A stretch of DNA of 64,000 nucleotides from Kytococcus schroeteri. Lineage in GTDB: Bacteria > Actinomycetota > Actinomycetes > Actinomycetales > Dermatophilaceae. How positions within the stretch are numbered: the stretch's first letter is position 1; every line of letters starts with the position of its first letter. The stretch lies in contig NZ_JBHLVH010000004.1 of the NCBI RefSeq assembly GCF_042433515.1, positions 239,766 to 303,765 of the forward strand. Direction: 5' to 3'. Below, piece by piece: positions 46,948-55,291 of this stretch. The notes beneath the pieces were generated by a model. It made no database searches, had not been told where the DNA came from, and saw nothing but the letters and a program-made list of their open reading frames with translations. The position numbers and the translations under genes are program-made.

Positions 46948-48531
46948 TCACTTCTCCTCGGAGGTCTCCTCCGCGGGCGCCTCGTCGGCCTTCTCGGCAG
47001 CCTTCTTGGCCGGAGCCTTGCGGGTCGTGGTCGCCTTCTTGGCCGGGGCCTTCTTGGCAGCCGGCTTCTCGGCGGCCTCCTCACCCTCGGCAGCGTCGTC
47101 GCCCTTCTCGGCAGCCTTCGCCGGAGCCTTCTTGGCCGAAGCCTTGCGGGTCGTGGTCGCCTTCTTGGCCGGAGTCTTCTTGGCAGCCGGCTTCTCGGCG
47201 GCCTCCTCACCCTCGGTCGCCTCGTCACCCTCACCCTCGGTCGCCTCGTCACCCTCGCCCTCGGCGTCGTCCTCGAGCGCACCCAGGTCCACGGACTTGC
47301 CGTTGGTGTCCACGATCTCGGCGGTCTCCAGGACGGCGGCCAGGGCCTTGCGGCGGCGCACCTCCTCGACGACGGCGCCGATCTGACCTTGCTGGTCGAG
47401 CATGCCGATGAACTGGTTGGGGTCCATGCCGGAGGACTGCGCGGACATCATGAGGTACTCGAGCAGCTCGTTCTGCTCGACCTCCACCTCGTCGCGCTCC
47501 ACCAGGGCGTCCATGAGGAACTGCGCACGCAGGGCGTCCTCGGTGGACTTGGTGACCTCGGCGCGGTGGTCGGCGTCGTCCTGACGACCCTCACCCTCGA
47601 GGTGGGAGTTCACCTCAGCCTCCACGATGGCGGCCGGCACCGGGATCTCGAGCTGGCCCAGGAGCTGCTCGAGGATCTTGTCGCGGGCCTCGATGCCCTG
47701 CTGGAAGGTGGCGTTGCGCTCTGCCTGCTTGCACAGGTCGGCCTTCAGCTCCTCGACGGTGTCGAACGGGGACGCCAGCTGGGCGAACTCGTCGTCGACC
47801 TCGGGCAGCTCGCGCTCCTTGACCGACTGCACGGTGACGGTCACCTGGGAGTCCTCGCCCTGACGGTCGCCGCCGGCCAGCGGGGCGGTGAAGGTCTTGG
47901 ACTCGCCGGCGGACATGCCCACGAGGGCCTCGTCGAGGCCGTCGATCATGGTGCCCTGACCGACCTGGTAGGAGACGCCCTCCACGGAGTCGATCTCGTC
48001 GCCGTCGATCTCGGCACGCAGGTCCATGGAGACGTGGTCGTCGGTGGCCACGGCGCGGTCCACCCCCTTGAGGGTGCCGAAGCGCTCGCGCAGGTCGTCC
48101 ATGCGCTTCTGCACGTCCTCCTCGGACACCTCGGCCGCGGCGACCTCCACCCTCATGCCGGCGGTGTCCGGCAGCTCGATGGCGGGACGCACGTCGACCT
48201 CGACGGTGAACTTCAGCGGGTCGCCGTCGGCCACGGGCACGTCGGTGAGCTCGAGCTGCGGCTCGCCGATGGGCTGCAGGTCGTTCTCGGTGATGGCGCG
48301 GGCGTACAGCTCGGGGAGCTGAGCGTTGACGGCCTCCTGCACCACGGCGCCACGGCCGAAGCGCTGGTCGATGATGCGAGCCGGGACCTTGCCCTTGCGG
48401 AAGCCGGGGATCTGGACCTGGCCGGCGATGGTCTTGTACGCCTCGTCGAGGGCGGGCTTGAGCTCCTCGTGGGGAACCTCCACCGCCACCTTCACGCGGG
48501 TCGGGTCCAGGTTCTCGACAGCACTCTTCAC
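46948..48531 (-). CDS. tig: Trigger factor with a repetitive Lys/Ala-rich C-terminal tail
   Basis: A 527-residue ribosome-associated chaperone and peptidyl-prolyl isomerase. The ribosome-binding domain has the signature GFRKGKVPARII (about 42-53); the PPIase domain spans about 150-240 and the C-terminal chaperone domain runs to about 420. After that, about 100 residues form an acidic then lysine-rich tail with two copies of a 42-residue unit (AAEKPAAKK-PAKKATTTRK). Typical trigger factors are 430-470 residues and may have acidic tails; PAKKA repeats resemble histone H1/HupB tails. The GTG start at 48531 has GGAG upstream and MKSAVENL-type beginning. Confidence 0.93.
   Translation of the reverse strand: MKSAVENLDPTRVKVAVEVPHEELKPALDEAYKTIAGQVQIPGFRKGKVPARIIDQRFGRGAVVQEAVNAQLPELYARAITENDLQPIGEPQLELTDVPVADGDPLKFTVEVDVRPAIELPDTAGMRVEVAAAEVSEEDVQKRMDDLRERFGTLKGVDRAVATDDHVSMDLRAEIDGDEIDSVEGVSYQVGQGTMIDGLDEALVGMSAGESKTFTAPLAGGDRQGEDSQVTVTVQSVKERELPEVDDEFAQLASPFDTVEELKADLCKQAERNATFQQGIEARDKILEQLLGQLEIPVPAAIVEAEVNSHLEGEGRQDDADHRAEVTKSTEDALRAQFLMDALVERDEVEVEQNELLEYLMMSAQSSGMDPNQFIGMLDQQGQIGAVVEEVRRRKALAAVLETAEIVDTNGKSVDLGALEDDAEGEGDEATEGEGDEATEGEEAAEKPAAKKTPAKKATTTRKASAKKAPAKAAEKGDDAAEGEEAAEKPAAKKAPAKKATTTRKAPAKKAAEKADEAPAEETSEEK
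47001..47215 (-). repeat. Two 126-bp in-frame direct repeats in the tig 3' end
   Basis: The block starting at 47001 recurs at 47127 with only a few substitutions over about 90 bases; period 126 bp, or 42 codons. Adjacent at about 47212-47251 is a shorter tandem repeat encoding EGDEAT twice. Unequal recombination could change the tail length. Confidence 0.85.
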
Positions 48532-48637
48532 GTCACTCGTCTCCGTTGGTTCAGGGGGATGGGGCCGGCTGCGGCCCCGTCGTCCAGCGACCACGCCGTG
48601 TCGCCACGCGATCGCAATGGGGATCAATGCTAGACGG

Positions 48638-48711
48638 TCGGGGTAGCCGGATTCGAACCGGCGGCCTTCCGCTCCCAAAGCGGACGCGCTACCAAGCTGC
48701 GCCATACCCCG
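48638..48711 (-). tRNA. tRNA-Pro (anticodon UGG)
   Basis: A 74-nt cloverleaf: acceptor CGGGGTA/TACCCCG, anticodon loop TTTGGGA on a TCCGC/GCGGA stem, T-loop TTCGAAT. The 3' CCA is not encoded. A TACCCT hexamer on the same strand at about 48739-48744 may be its -10. It lies upstream of tig. Confidence 0.96.
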
Positions 48712-48833
48712 TGCTCGGCGCACGACCGCGGCGCCGACAGGGTAGGGTATCCCGGTGCATCGGCCTGCGGTGCATGCCACCGGCAGCAGACCGCCACGCG
48801 GCTGCACGCGGCGGCAAGCAGGTCACCACGCGT

Positions 48834-48907
48834 GCGGGCGTAGCTCAATGGTAGAGCCCCAGTCTTCCAAACTGGTTGTGCGGGTTCGATTCCCGTCGCC
48901 CGCTCCA
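48834..48907 (+). tRNA. tRNA-Gly (anticodon UCC)
   Basis: A 74-nt cloverleaf including an encoded CCA: acceptor GCGGGCG/CGCCCGC, anticodon loop CTTCCAA on a CCAGT/ACTGG stem, T-loop TTCGATT. Divergent from tRNA-Pro. A TAGGGT at 48743-48748 is a weak candidate promoter 85 bases upstream. Confidence 0.96.
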
Positions 48908-48914
48908 CGTCGTA

Positions 48915-48948
48915 CGAGAGCCCCGCGGACACCCCCGCGGGGCTCTCG
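48915..48948 (+). terminator. Terminator after tRNA-Gly
   Basis: CGAGAGCCCCGCGG (48915-48928) pairs perfectly with CCGCGGGGCTCTCG (48935-48948); a C/T-rich run follows. Confidence 0.8.
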
Positions 48949-49050
48949 TCGTCCCCCTTTTCCTTGCGCCCCTCACGCCGGGCTGACAGGGTGGGTGCGG
49001 GCGACCCACCCGGGTCGCGCACCGCAGTCACCCGACGAACGGAGAACACC

Positions 49051-49251
49051 ATGGGCATCATGGACAACGCCAAGGACCTGGCAGGCAAGGGCTACGACGC
49101 GCAGCGCGAGAAGGTGGATGGCGCCATCGACGCCGCCGGTGACCGCGTCGACGACGCGACCGGCAACAAGTTCGGTGACCAGATCGCCTCCGGTGGCGAC
49201 AAGGTGGGCGAGCACCTGGACGGCCTGAGCGGCGACGAGCAGCAGGCCTGA
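49051..49251 (+). CDS. MT0933-like (Rv0909-type) small protein / CsbD-like
   Basis: A 66-residue, hydrophilic, helical protein: MGIMDNAKDLAGKGYDAQ, then a run of DAAGDRVDDATGNKFGDQI. The pattern is that of the MT0933/Rv0909 antitoxin family and of CsbD-like stress proteins, which share the low-complexity amphipathic helix; no toxin gene is adjacent, so I would not call it an antitoxin. GGAG lies 6 nt before the ATG and it has its own strong terminator, so it is a separate small transcript. Confidence 0.75.
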   Translation: MGIMDNAKDLAGKGYDAQREKVDGAIDAAGDRVDDATGNKFGDQIASGGDKVGEHLDGLSGDEQQA

Positions 49252-49277
49252 GCCCCTCCCCCGGCCGTGCCGGGGAG

Positions 49278-49315
49278 ACGACGAGGCCCCCACCAGGTGG
49301 TGGGGGCCTCGTCGT
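49278..49315. terminator. Bidirectional terminator between the small protein gene and rpiB
   Basis: A 17-base inverted repeat (49278-49294 with 49299-49315) around a 4-base AGGT loop. Confidence 0.8.
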
Positions 49316-49337
49316 GCGCTACGGCCGGTCGTCCTGG

Positions 49338-49799
49338 TCAGGCCGGCAGGGTGCCGTCCTTCTCGTAGGCCTCCACCATCGCCACCCGACGGGCGTGACG
49401 CTCCTCGCCGGTGAACTCCGTGGTGACGAAGGCCTCCACGATCGCCTCGGCGGTGGCGGTGTCCAGGAAGCGCGCCCCCAGGCTCAGGATGCGGGCGTCG
49501 TTGTGCTGGCGGGCCAGGACGGCCAGCTCCGGGCTCCAGGCCAGCGCCGCGCGCACGCCGGCCACCTTGTTGGCCGCGATCTGCTCCCCGTTGCCCGAGC
49601 CGCCCAGCACGATGCCGAGCGAGGCCGGGTCCTCGGCCACGGCCCGCGCGGCGGGCAGGACGAACACCGGGTAGTCGTCCACGGCGTCGTACTCGGCCGG
49701 GCCGTGGTCCACGACCTCGTGGCCGGCGTCGGTGAGCCACTGCACGAGGTGGCGCTGCAGGTCGTAGGCGGCGTGGTCGCCACCGAGGTGGATCTTCAT
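49338..49799 (-). CDS. rpiB: Ribose-5-phosphate isomerase B
   Basis: A 153-residue enzyme of the pentose phosphate pathway interconverting ribose-5-phosphate and ribulose-5-phosphate. It opens MKIHLGGDHAAYDLQRHL and has GGSGNGEQIAANKVAGVRAAL, where Glu replaces the catalytic Cys of E. coli RpiB; this Glu form is usual in actinobacteria such as Mycobacterium. QHNDARILSLGARF is the phosphate-binding region. AGGAG precedes the ATG. Confidence 0.95.
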   Translation of the reverse strand: MKIHLGGDHAAYDLQRHLVQWLTDAGHEVVDHGPAEYDAVDDYPVFVLPAARAVAEDPASLGIVLGGSGNGEQIAANKVAGVRAALAWSPELAVLARQHNDARILSLGARFLDTATAEAIVEAFVTTEFTGEERHARRVAMVEAYEKDGTLPA

Positions 49800-49847
49800 G
49801 GGTCTCCTGTCAGAGGTACGTGCGTCGGGTGCTCGGCGCGGCGTCGC

Positions 49848-50513
49848 TCAACCGAACTGGGGGCCGACGTCGCGGGAGCGCTTGAGCTCGAAGAAGCCGG
49901 GCACCGAGGCGGCCTGCACCACGCCGTCCCACAGTTGGAGCGCGGCCTCGCCGGTGGGGGCCGGGGTGACCACCGGGCCGAAAAAGGCGGTGTCGCCGAT
50001 CCGGATCACCGGAGTGCCCACGTCGTCGCCCACGAGGTCGACGGCACGCTGCTGGCGCGTCCGCAGGTCCGCGGTCACCTCGTCCTCGGGGTTGTTGCCC
50101 ACGCCACCGGGGTAGGCCACCTGGGCCAGCTCGGCGGGCAGGCCCACCTCGGCCAGCGCCTCGGCGATGAGGGCCTCGGCCTCGGTCCGGTCGCCGGGCT
50201 TGCGGCCACCCGGGTGCAGGCGGGTGCCGAGGGCGTCGTAGAGGGGCTTGGCCACCTCCTGGCCGTGGGCGGCCACGGCGGCCGACACCACACGGGCCGG
50301 ACCCCACGCGAGCTGCATGCTCTCGGCGTACTCCGCGGGGAGGTCGCGCCCGTCGTTGAGCACGGCCAGCGACATGAGGGACCAGGTGACCTCGAGGTCA
50401 CGGGCCTCGGCCACCTCCATGAGCCAGCGGCTGGTCATCCAGGCCCAGGGGCAGGTGGGGTCGAAGAACATCTCGACCTGCGTGCGCTGCGTCGTCTGCG
50501 ATGCGTCGGTCAT
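49848..50513 (-). CDS. DsbA-fold oxidoreductase, Rv2466c-like (mycothiol-dependent)
   Basis: A 221-residue thioredoxin-fold protein of the DsbA/FrnE group. The redox motif is CPWA (in FFDPTCPWAWMTSRWL), so only the first Cys remains, as in one-cysteine mycothiol-linked enzymes. The cis-Pro is in VGTPVIRIGD and FFGPVVTPAP follows. In M. tuberculosis the homologue Rv2466c has CPWC and reduces nitro compounds using mycothiol. The loss of the resolving Cys means activity would have to be monothiol. GGAGGC precedes the ATG; it is upstream of rpiB on the same strand and probably co-transcribed. Confidence 0.82.
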   Translation of the reverse strand: MTDASQTTQRTQVEMFFDPTCPWAWMTSRWLMEVAEARDLEVTWSLMSLAVLNDGRDLPAEYAESMQLAWGPARVVSAAVAAHGQEVAKPLYDALGTRLHPGGRKPGDRTEAEALIAEALAEVGLPAELAQVAYPGGVGNNPEDEVTADLRTRQQRAVDLVGDDVGTPVIRIGDTAFFGPVVTPAPTGEAALQLWDGVVQAASVPGFFELKRSRDVGPQFG

Positions 50514-50651
50514 GCCTCCGAGTCTGCCACCGTCACCCGCCCCGCCGACGACACCACCGCCCGCCCACGGGCCCCGCCGCGGCCTCGTGATCTGCACCAT
50601 CTGCGTGGCACACTGCCGCTGTCCACCGGCCCCCACCCCCTGGAGTACCCC

Positions 50652-53225
50652 GTGCCCGGCAAGAACCTCACCCGCGACGAGGCAATGGAGCGCTCGCAGC
50701 TCATCGCGACGCACAGCTACGAGGTGACCACGGACGTCACGACCGGTCCGTCCACCTTCGCCACGCGCTCGGTGGTGCGGTTCACGGCGCTGGGGGCCGG
50801 CGACACCTTCATCGACTTCATCGGCGACCGGGTCACCCGCGCGACGCTCGACGGCGCCGCGCTGGACACCTCCCGTTTCGACGGCGCCCGCCTGCCGGTG
50901 CCCGGCCTCACCGAGGGCGAGCACGAGCTGGTGGTGGAGGGCGTGGGCCGCTACATGAACACCGGCGAGGGCCTGCACCGCTTCGTGGACCCGGCCGACG
51001 GCGAGGTGTACCTGTACACCCAGTTCGAGGTGGCCGACTGCCGCCGCATGTTCCCGGTGTTCGAGCAGCCGGACCTCAAGGCCACCTTCCAGTTCACCAT
51101 CACCGCCCCGGCGCACTGGCAGGTGCTGAGCAACGAGGCCACCCCGCAGGGCGTGCCCGCCGGCACAGGCACCCTCGACGGCGAGAACCCGGTGGAGCGC
51201 GCCACCTTCACCTTCGAGCCCACTCCCCCGATCTCCTGCTACATCACCGCCGTGGTGGCCGGGCCGTACGTGCGCTTCGAGGACTCGGTGGAGACCCGCA
51301 ACGGCACCGTGCCGCTGGGCGTGCTGGCCCGCAGGAGCCTCGAGCAGCACCTGGACGCCGACAACGTCTTCGCCATCACCAAGGCCGGCTTCGCGTTCTT
51401 CGAGGAGTACTTCGACCAGCCGTACCCCTTCCGCACGTACGACCAGGTCTTCACGCCGGAGTACAACATGGGGGCGATGGAGAACGCGGGCTGCGTGACC
51501 TTCGCCGAGATCTACGTCTTCCGCTCCGCCGTGCCCGACACCCTCGTGGAGCGCCGGGCCCTCACCATCCTCCACGAGCTGGCCCACATGTGGTTCGGCA
51601 ACCTGGTGACCATGAAGTGGTGGAACGACCTGTGGCTCAACGAGTCCTTCGCCGAGTGGGCGTCCACCACCTGCCAGACCGAGGCCACGCAGTGGGACAC
51701 CGCGTGGACCACCTTCGCCATCAGCGAGAAGACCTGGGCGTACCACCAGGACCAGCTCTCCTCCACGCACCCGATCGTGGCCGAGATCCGCGACCTCGCG
51801 GACGTGGAGGTGAACTTCGACGGCATCACCTACGCCAAGGGCGCCAGTGTGCTCAAGCAGCTGGTGGCCTACGTGGGCGAGGACGCCTTCCGCGACGGGC
51901 TGCGCGCCTACTTCGCCGAGCACAAGTGGGGCAACACCACCCTGGCCGACCTCACCCGCCACCTCGAGGCGACCTCCGGCCGCGACCTCGGCCCGTGGGT
52001 GGCCGCCTGGCTGGAGACGGCGGGGGTCAACACCCTCTCCCCCGTCCTCGAGGTGGACGACGCCGGCACCGTGACCGCCGCGGCCATCGAGCAGAAGGCC
52101 ACCGCCGAGCTGCCCACCCTGCGCCCGCACCGCATCGCCGTGGGCGCCTACGACCTGGTGGACGGCTCCCTGCAGCGCACTGACCGCTGGGAGCTGGACG
52201 TCACCGGCGAGCGCACCGAGCTGCCGCAGCTGGTGGGCCGCGCCCGCCCTGACCTGCTGCTGCTCAACGACGACGACCTGGGCTACTGCAAGGTGCGCCT
52301 GGACGCCCACAGCCTGGCGACGGCCACCGAGCACGTGGCGGCCTTCACCGACTCGCTGCCCCGCGCCGTGGTGCTGGGGGCCGCGTGGGACATGACCCGC
52401 GACGCGCAGATGTCGGCGCGCGACTTCATCGAGCTGGGGCTCCGCGCCCTGCCCGGGGAGACCGACTCCACGCTGGTGCGCATCCTGCTCTCGCAGCTGG
52501 AGGCCGCCGCCGGCCGCTACGTGGCGCCGCAGCACCGCGAGGCCACCGCCCAGCGCCTGGCCGACGAGCTGGGCCGCCTGGTGGAGCAGGCCGCCCCGGG
52601 CTCGGACCTGCAACTGCAGCTGGCCACCGCATGGGCCGCCGCCGTGCGCGGGGAGGCCGGCGTGGCCCGCCTGCGCGCGCTGGTGGACGGCACCACCGAG
52701 CTGCCGGGCCTGACCGTGGACACCGACATGCGCTGGGCGCTGGTGACCGGCCTGGCCAAGAACGGTGTGCTGGACGAGGACGAGCTGGCCGCCGAGGGGG
52801 CGCGCGACCGCACCGCCTCGGGTGCCGAGCGCCTGGCCCGCGCCCGCGCCGCCCGCCCCGACGCGGCCTCCAAGCAGGCGGCCTGGGACAGCGTGTGGCG
52901 CGACACCCGCCTGCCCAACGCCGAGGTGGTGGCCACCGCCGCCGGCTGGCAGCGCGCCCGGACGCCGGAGGACCTGCGGCCCTTCGTGGAGCCCTACTTC
53001 GAGGCCGTGGCGGACATGTGGGACGAGCGCACCCACGCCATCGCCGAGGCGGTGGCCGGCGGCTTCTACCCGCACCCGCTGGTGCACCAGGACCTCGTGG
53101 ACGCCGCGCAGGCGTGGCTCGACGGCCACCCGGACGCCTCGGCCGCGCTCCGCCGCGTCATCGCCGAGAACCGCGACGGCACCGTCCGCGCGCTGGCCGC
53201 CCAGGCCTTCGACGCGCGTTCGTGA
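50652..53225 (+). CDS. pepN: Aminopeptidase N (M1 family metallopeptidase)
   Basis: An 857-residue cytosolic zinc aminopeptidase that removes N-terminal residues. It has GAMEN (NMGAMENAGCV) for the exopeptidase specificity loop, HELAH with a downstream Glu in NESFAEW as the zinc site, and the C-terminal helical ERAP-like domain. The GTG at 50652 has GGAG 6 nt upstream. A longer in-frame stretch upstream to 49314 is antisense to rpiB and the DsbA-like gene and lacks homology, so I reject it. Its stop overlaps the mscS start (GTGA). Confidence 0.96.
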   Translation: MPGKNLTRDEAMERSQLIATHSYEVTTDVTTGPSTFATRSVVRFTALGAGDTFIDFIGDRVTRATLDGAALDTSRFDGARLPVPGLTEGEHELVVEGVGRYMNTGEGLHRFVDPADGEVYLYTQFEVADCRRMFPVFEQPDLKATFQFTITAPAHWQVLSNEATPQGVPAGTGTLDGENPVERATFTFEPTPPISCYITAVVAGPYVRFEDSVETRNGTVPLGVLARRSLEQHLDADNVFAITKAGFAFFEEYFDQPYPFRTYDQVFTPEYNMGAMENAGCVTFAEIYVFRSAVPDTLVERRALTILHELAHMWFGNLVTMKWWNDLWLNESFAEWASTTCQTEATQWDTAWTTFAISEKTWAYHQDQLSSTHPIVAEIRDLADVEVNFDGITYAKGASVLKQLVAYVGEDAFRDGLRAYFAEHKWGNTTLADLTRHLEATSGRDLGPWVAAWLETAGVNTLSPVLEVDDAGTVTAAAIEQKATAELPTLRPHRIAVGAYDLVDGSLQRTDRWELDVTGERTELPQLVGRARPDLLLLNDDDLGYCKVRLDAHSLATATEHVAAFTDSLPRAVVLGAAWDMTRDAQMSARDFIELGLRALPGETDSTLVRILLSQLEAAAGRYVAPQHREATAQRLADELGRLVEQAAPGSDLQLQLATAWAAAVRGEAGVARLRALVDGTTELPGLTVDTDMRWALVTGLAKNGVLDEDELAAEGARDRTASGAERLARARAARPDAASKQAAWDSVWRDTRLPNAEVVATAAGWQRARTPEDLRPFVEPYFEAVADMWDERTHAIAEAVAGGFYPHPLVHQDLVDAAQAWLDGHPDASAALRRVIAENRDGTVRALAAQAFDARS

Positions 53226-54109
53226 CCGCCGGCACCACCGCCCCCGGGTGGGAGGACATCACCCGGGTGGTCGGCGCCTGGCTCGCCACCCACGGCCTGG
53301 CCGTGGTGCTCATCGTCGTCGTCGCCCTCCTGCTGCGGAGCGTCGCCCGGCGCCTCATCGGGCGCCTCACCTCGTGGATGACCGACCGCTCCCGCCAGGG
53401 GAGGCCCGACGGTCACGCCGCGGACCTGCGCCGGCGCCAGCGGGTGCTCACCCTCACCAGCCTGCTGCGCAGCGCCTCGTCGGTGGTCATCTGGACGGTC
53501 GCGGCGCTCATGGTGTGCGACCAGCTCGGTCTGCCGCTGGGTCCGCTGCTGGCGAGCGCCGGCATCGGCGGCCTGGCCATCGGCTTCGGCGCGCAGTCGC
53601 TGGTCAAGGACGTCATCAGCGGCGTGATGCTCATGGTGGAGGACCAGTTCGGCGTCGGTGACTGGGTGGACCTCGGCGAGGCCTCCGGCGAGGTGGAGGA
53701 GGTGACCCTGCGCGTCACCCGGCTGCGGTCGGCCGACGGCGTGGTCTGGTACATCCGCAACGGCGAGATCCTGCGCGTGGGCAACACCACCCAGGGCAGC
53801 CCGGTGGCCACCATCGACGTGCAGGTGGGTGCCCGTGCGGACTCCCGGCAGGTGATGGACGTGCTCACCACCGCCATGGAGGAGCTCGCCGCCTCCGAGG
53901 CCGGGCAGGCCACCCTGTTGCGCGCCCCCACCGTGGCCGGCATCCAGGAGGTGAGCAACGGCGCCATGACCGTGCGCGTCTTCGCCGACTGCGTGGCCGG
54001 GCAGCAGTACGCCGCTGCCCGTGACGTGCGGGCCGCGGCCAAGGTGGCGCTGGACACCGCGGGGGTGCCCGGGCCGCCGGTGCGAGACTGGGGCCATGAG
54101 CAGCGCTGA
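53222..54109 (+). CDS. mscS: Small-conductance mechanosensitive channel family protein
   Basis: A 295-residue membrane protein with three N-terminal helices (about 18-40, 78-100, 105-125). The pore-lining helix carries LLASAGIGGLAIGFGAQSLVKDVISGVMLMVEDQF, the MscS signature, and the beta/VEEVTLRVTRLRSADGVVWYIRNGEI domain follows. It should gate to relieve turgor on osmotic downshock. The GTG start overlaps the pepN stop as GTGA, an unexpected partner. Its 3' end overlaps the globin gene by 14 bases. Confidence 0.93.
   Translation: MTAGTTAPGWEDITRVVGAWLATHGLAVVLIVVVALLLRSVARRLIGRLTSWMTDRSRQGRPDGHAADLRRRQRVLTLTSLLRSASSVVIWTVAALMVCDQLGLPLGPLLASAGIGGLAIGFGAQSLVKDVISGVMLMVEDQFGVGDWVDLGEASGEVEEVTLRVTRLRSADGVVWYIRNGEILRVGNTTQGSPVATIDVQVGARADSRQVMDVLTTAMEELAASEAGQATLLRAPTVAGIQEVSNGAMTVRVFADCVAGQQYAAARDVRAAAKVALDTAGVPGPPVRDWGHEQR
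54084..54089 (+). promoter_or_regulatory. -10 element inside mscS for leaderless globin transcript
   Basis: GAGACT ends 6 nt before the globin ATG (54096), inside the mscS coding sequence. The globin can be expressed without read-through from pepN-mscS. Confidence 0.5.
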
Positions 54110-54581
54110 GCAGACCGGGCAGCCCACGATCTACGAGATGGTGGGCGGCCACGAGGCCTTCGTGCGGCTCACCGCCCTGTTCTACGAGGGCGTGGCGGGC
54201 GACCCGCCGCTGCGCGACATGTACCCCGAGGAGGACCTCGGCCCGGCCGAGGAGCGCCTGCGCCTCTTCCTGGAACAGTTCTTCGGCGGCCCCACCACCT
54301 ACTCCGAGACCCGCGGCCACCCCCGGCTGCGGGCCCGTCACGTGCCCTTCGCGGTGACGCCGGACATGCGCGACCGCTGGCTGCGCCACATGGGGGCGGC
54401 CATGGACGCGATGGGCTTCCCCGCCGAGGCCGACGAGATGATGCGCGCCTACTTCGAGCGGGCCGCGCACTTCATGGTGAACACCCCCGACGAGGGCGAT
54501 GCCCCGCTGCACGAGAGCGCCCCGCCGGTGCACCCCGCGCCGCGTCGGCCGCGGCTGACGATCACCCGCGTGGAGGATTGA
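54096..54581 (+). CDS. glbO: Truncated haemoglobin, group II (trHbO-like)
   Basis: A 161-residue 2-over-2 globin with an extra C-terminal tail (about 125-161, APPVHPAPRRPRL). Proximal His is His82 in RARHVPF, Trp95 (G8) in DRWLRHM is the group II hallmark, and Tyr at B10 (Tyr30) and the CD1 region TTYSE match M. tuberculosis trHbO. Oxygen/NO handling near the membrane is the usual role. Overlap with mscS and own -10 (54084-54089) suggest leaderless expression. Confidence 0.93.
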   Translation: MSSAEQTGQPTIYEMVGGHEAFVRLTALFYEGVAGDPPLRDMYPEEDLGPAEERLRLFLEQFFGGPTTYSETRGHPRLRARHVPFAVTPDMRDRWLRHMGAAMDAMGFPAEADEMMRAYFERAAHFMVNTPDEGDAPLHESAPPVHPAPRRPRLTITRVED

Positions 54582-54608
54582 GCCCGGGCACTCGCTCGGG
54601 CCCGGGCC
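54582..54608. terminator. GC-rich inverted repeat between globin and the hypothetical gene
   Basis: GCCCGGGC-type symmetry on both sides of ACTCGCTC; no T-run. Convergent gene pair, so a bidirectional terminator is the simplest reading. Confidence 0.35.
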
Positions 54609-54616
54609 CGGCCCGC

Positions 54617-55291
54617 TCAGCGGGCCAGCACGTGCCCGGTGGGCGTCGCCAGGCGCCACCAGGGGCCGCTGCGCAGCACCACGGCCTCGTCGGCCCCGGT
54701 GAGGAATCCCAGCGCATCGGCGCCCAGCGCCAGGCCCTGCGGCCACCCGGCGCCCACCGAGCGCGACCAGACGCGGCGGCGGAGGTCGGCCACCGCCGCG
54801 GCCCCCGACCCCGCCGGCGCCCCGGCGGACACCTCCTGCACCCCGGTGCGCGTGAGCTCGGCGAGGTCCGCGGTGTCCACGCGCACCACGGGCTCCCAGC
54901 CCGTCATCGGCGGGGAGGCCGCGGCCCACGGGGCGGCCACCTCGCTCGGCGGCACGGGCAGCGTGGTGGTCGATGCCGAGCGGGCGGCCAGGCGATCGGT
55001 CACCGCAGCCAGCGGCACCACCACGTCCACGTCCACCGGGCAGGCGGCCGGGACGGCGCGCATGCCCAGCACGGTGCCCTCCTGCAGCAGACCGGCCCCG
55101 GGCACCACGCACACCCAGGAGGCCAGCACGCCGTCGCGCAGCTGCAGCCGCATGGCGCCGGCGGCGTCCAGGTGCTTGGCGCGGGCGGTGAACGAGGCGA
55201 GGTCCGCCAGGTCGTCGGCGGCCAGGGTGAGCACCGGCTGCCCCCCGCCGGTCGTGGTGCCCGGCGTCGTGCCCGGCGCGCCGCCCGTCAT
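54617..55291 (-). CDS. Conserved hypothetical protein
   Basis: A 224-residue protein with no domain I recognise. After a Gly/Thr/Pro-rich N-terminus, there is a globular part: VLTLAADDLADLASFTARAK, LDAAGAMRLQLRDGVLASWV and a C-terminal VLRSGPWWRLATPTGHVLA. No signal peptide or membrane helix. Its ATG overlaps the thioesterase stop (ATGA), so it is coupled to a thioesterase; a related function in acyl metabolism is possible but not shown. Codon use and GC resemble the neighbours. Confidence 0.75.
   Translation of the reverse strand: MTGGAPGTTPGTTTGGGQPVLTLAADDLADLASFTARAKHLDAAGAMRLQLRDGVLASWVCVVPGAGLLQEGTVLGMRAVPAACPVDVDVVVPLAAVTDRLAARSASTTTLPVPPSEVAAPWAAASPPMTGWEPVVRVDTADLAELTRTGVQEVSAGAPAGSGAAAVADLRRRVWSRSVGAGWPQGLALGADALGFLTGADEAVVLRSGPWWRLATPTGHVLAR

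Noticed and set aside
47001..47251. CRISPR-like or tandem-repeat array
   Set aside because: The repeats are in frame with tig, with a 126-bp period and no spacer/repeat alternation; it is a coding tail duplication.
49051..49251. Toxin-antitoxin locus based on the MT0933-like protein
   Set aside because: No toxin-sized neighbour; the flanking genes are tRNA-Gly and rpiB, and the gene has its own terminator.
49314..50651. Upstream extension of pepN (446 more codons)
   Set aside because: Antisense to rpiB and the DsbA-like gene, low-complexity, no homology; a GTG with a ribosome binding site starts the real protein at 50652.
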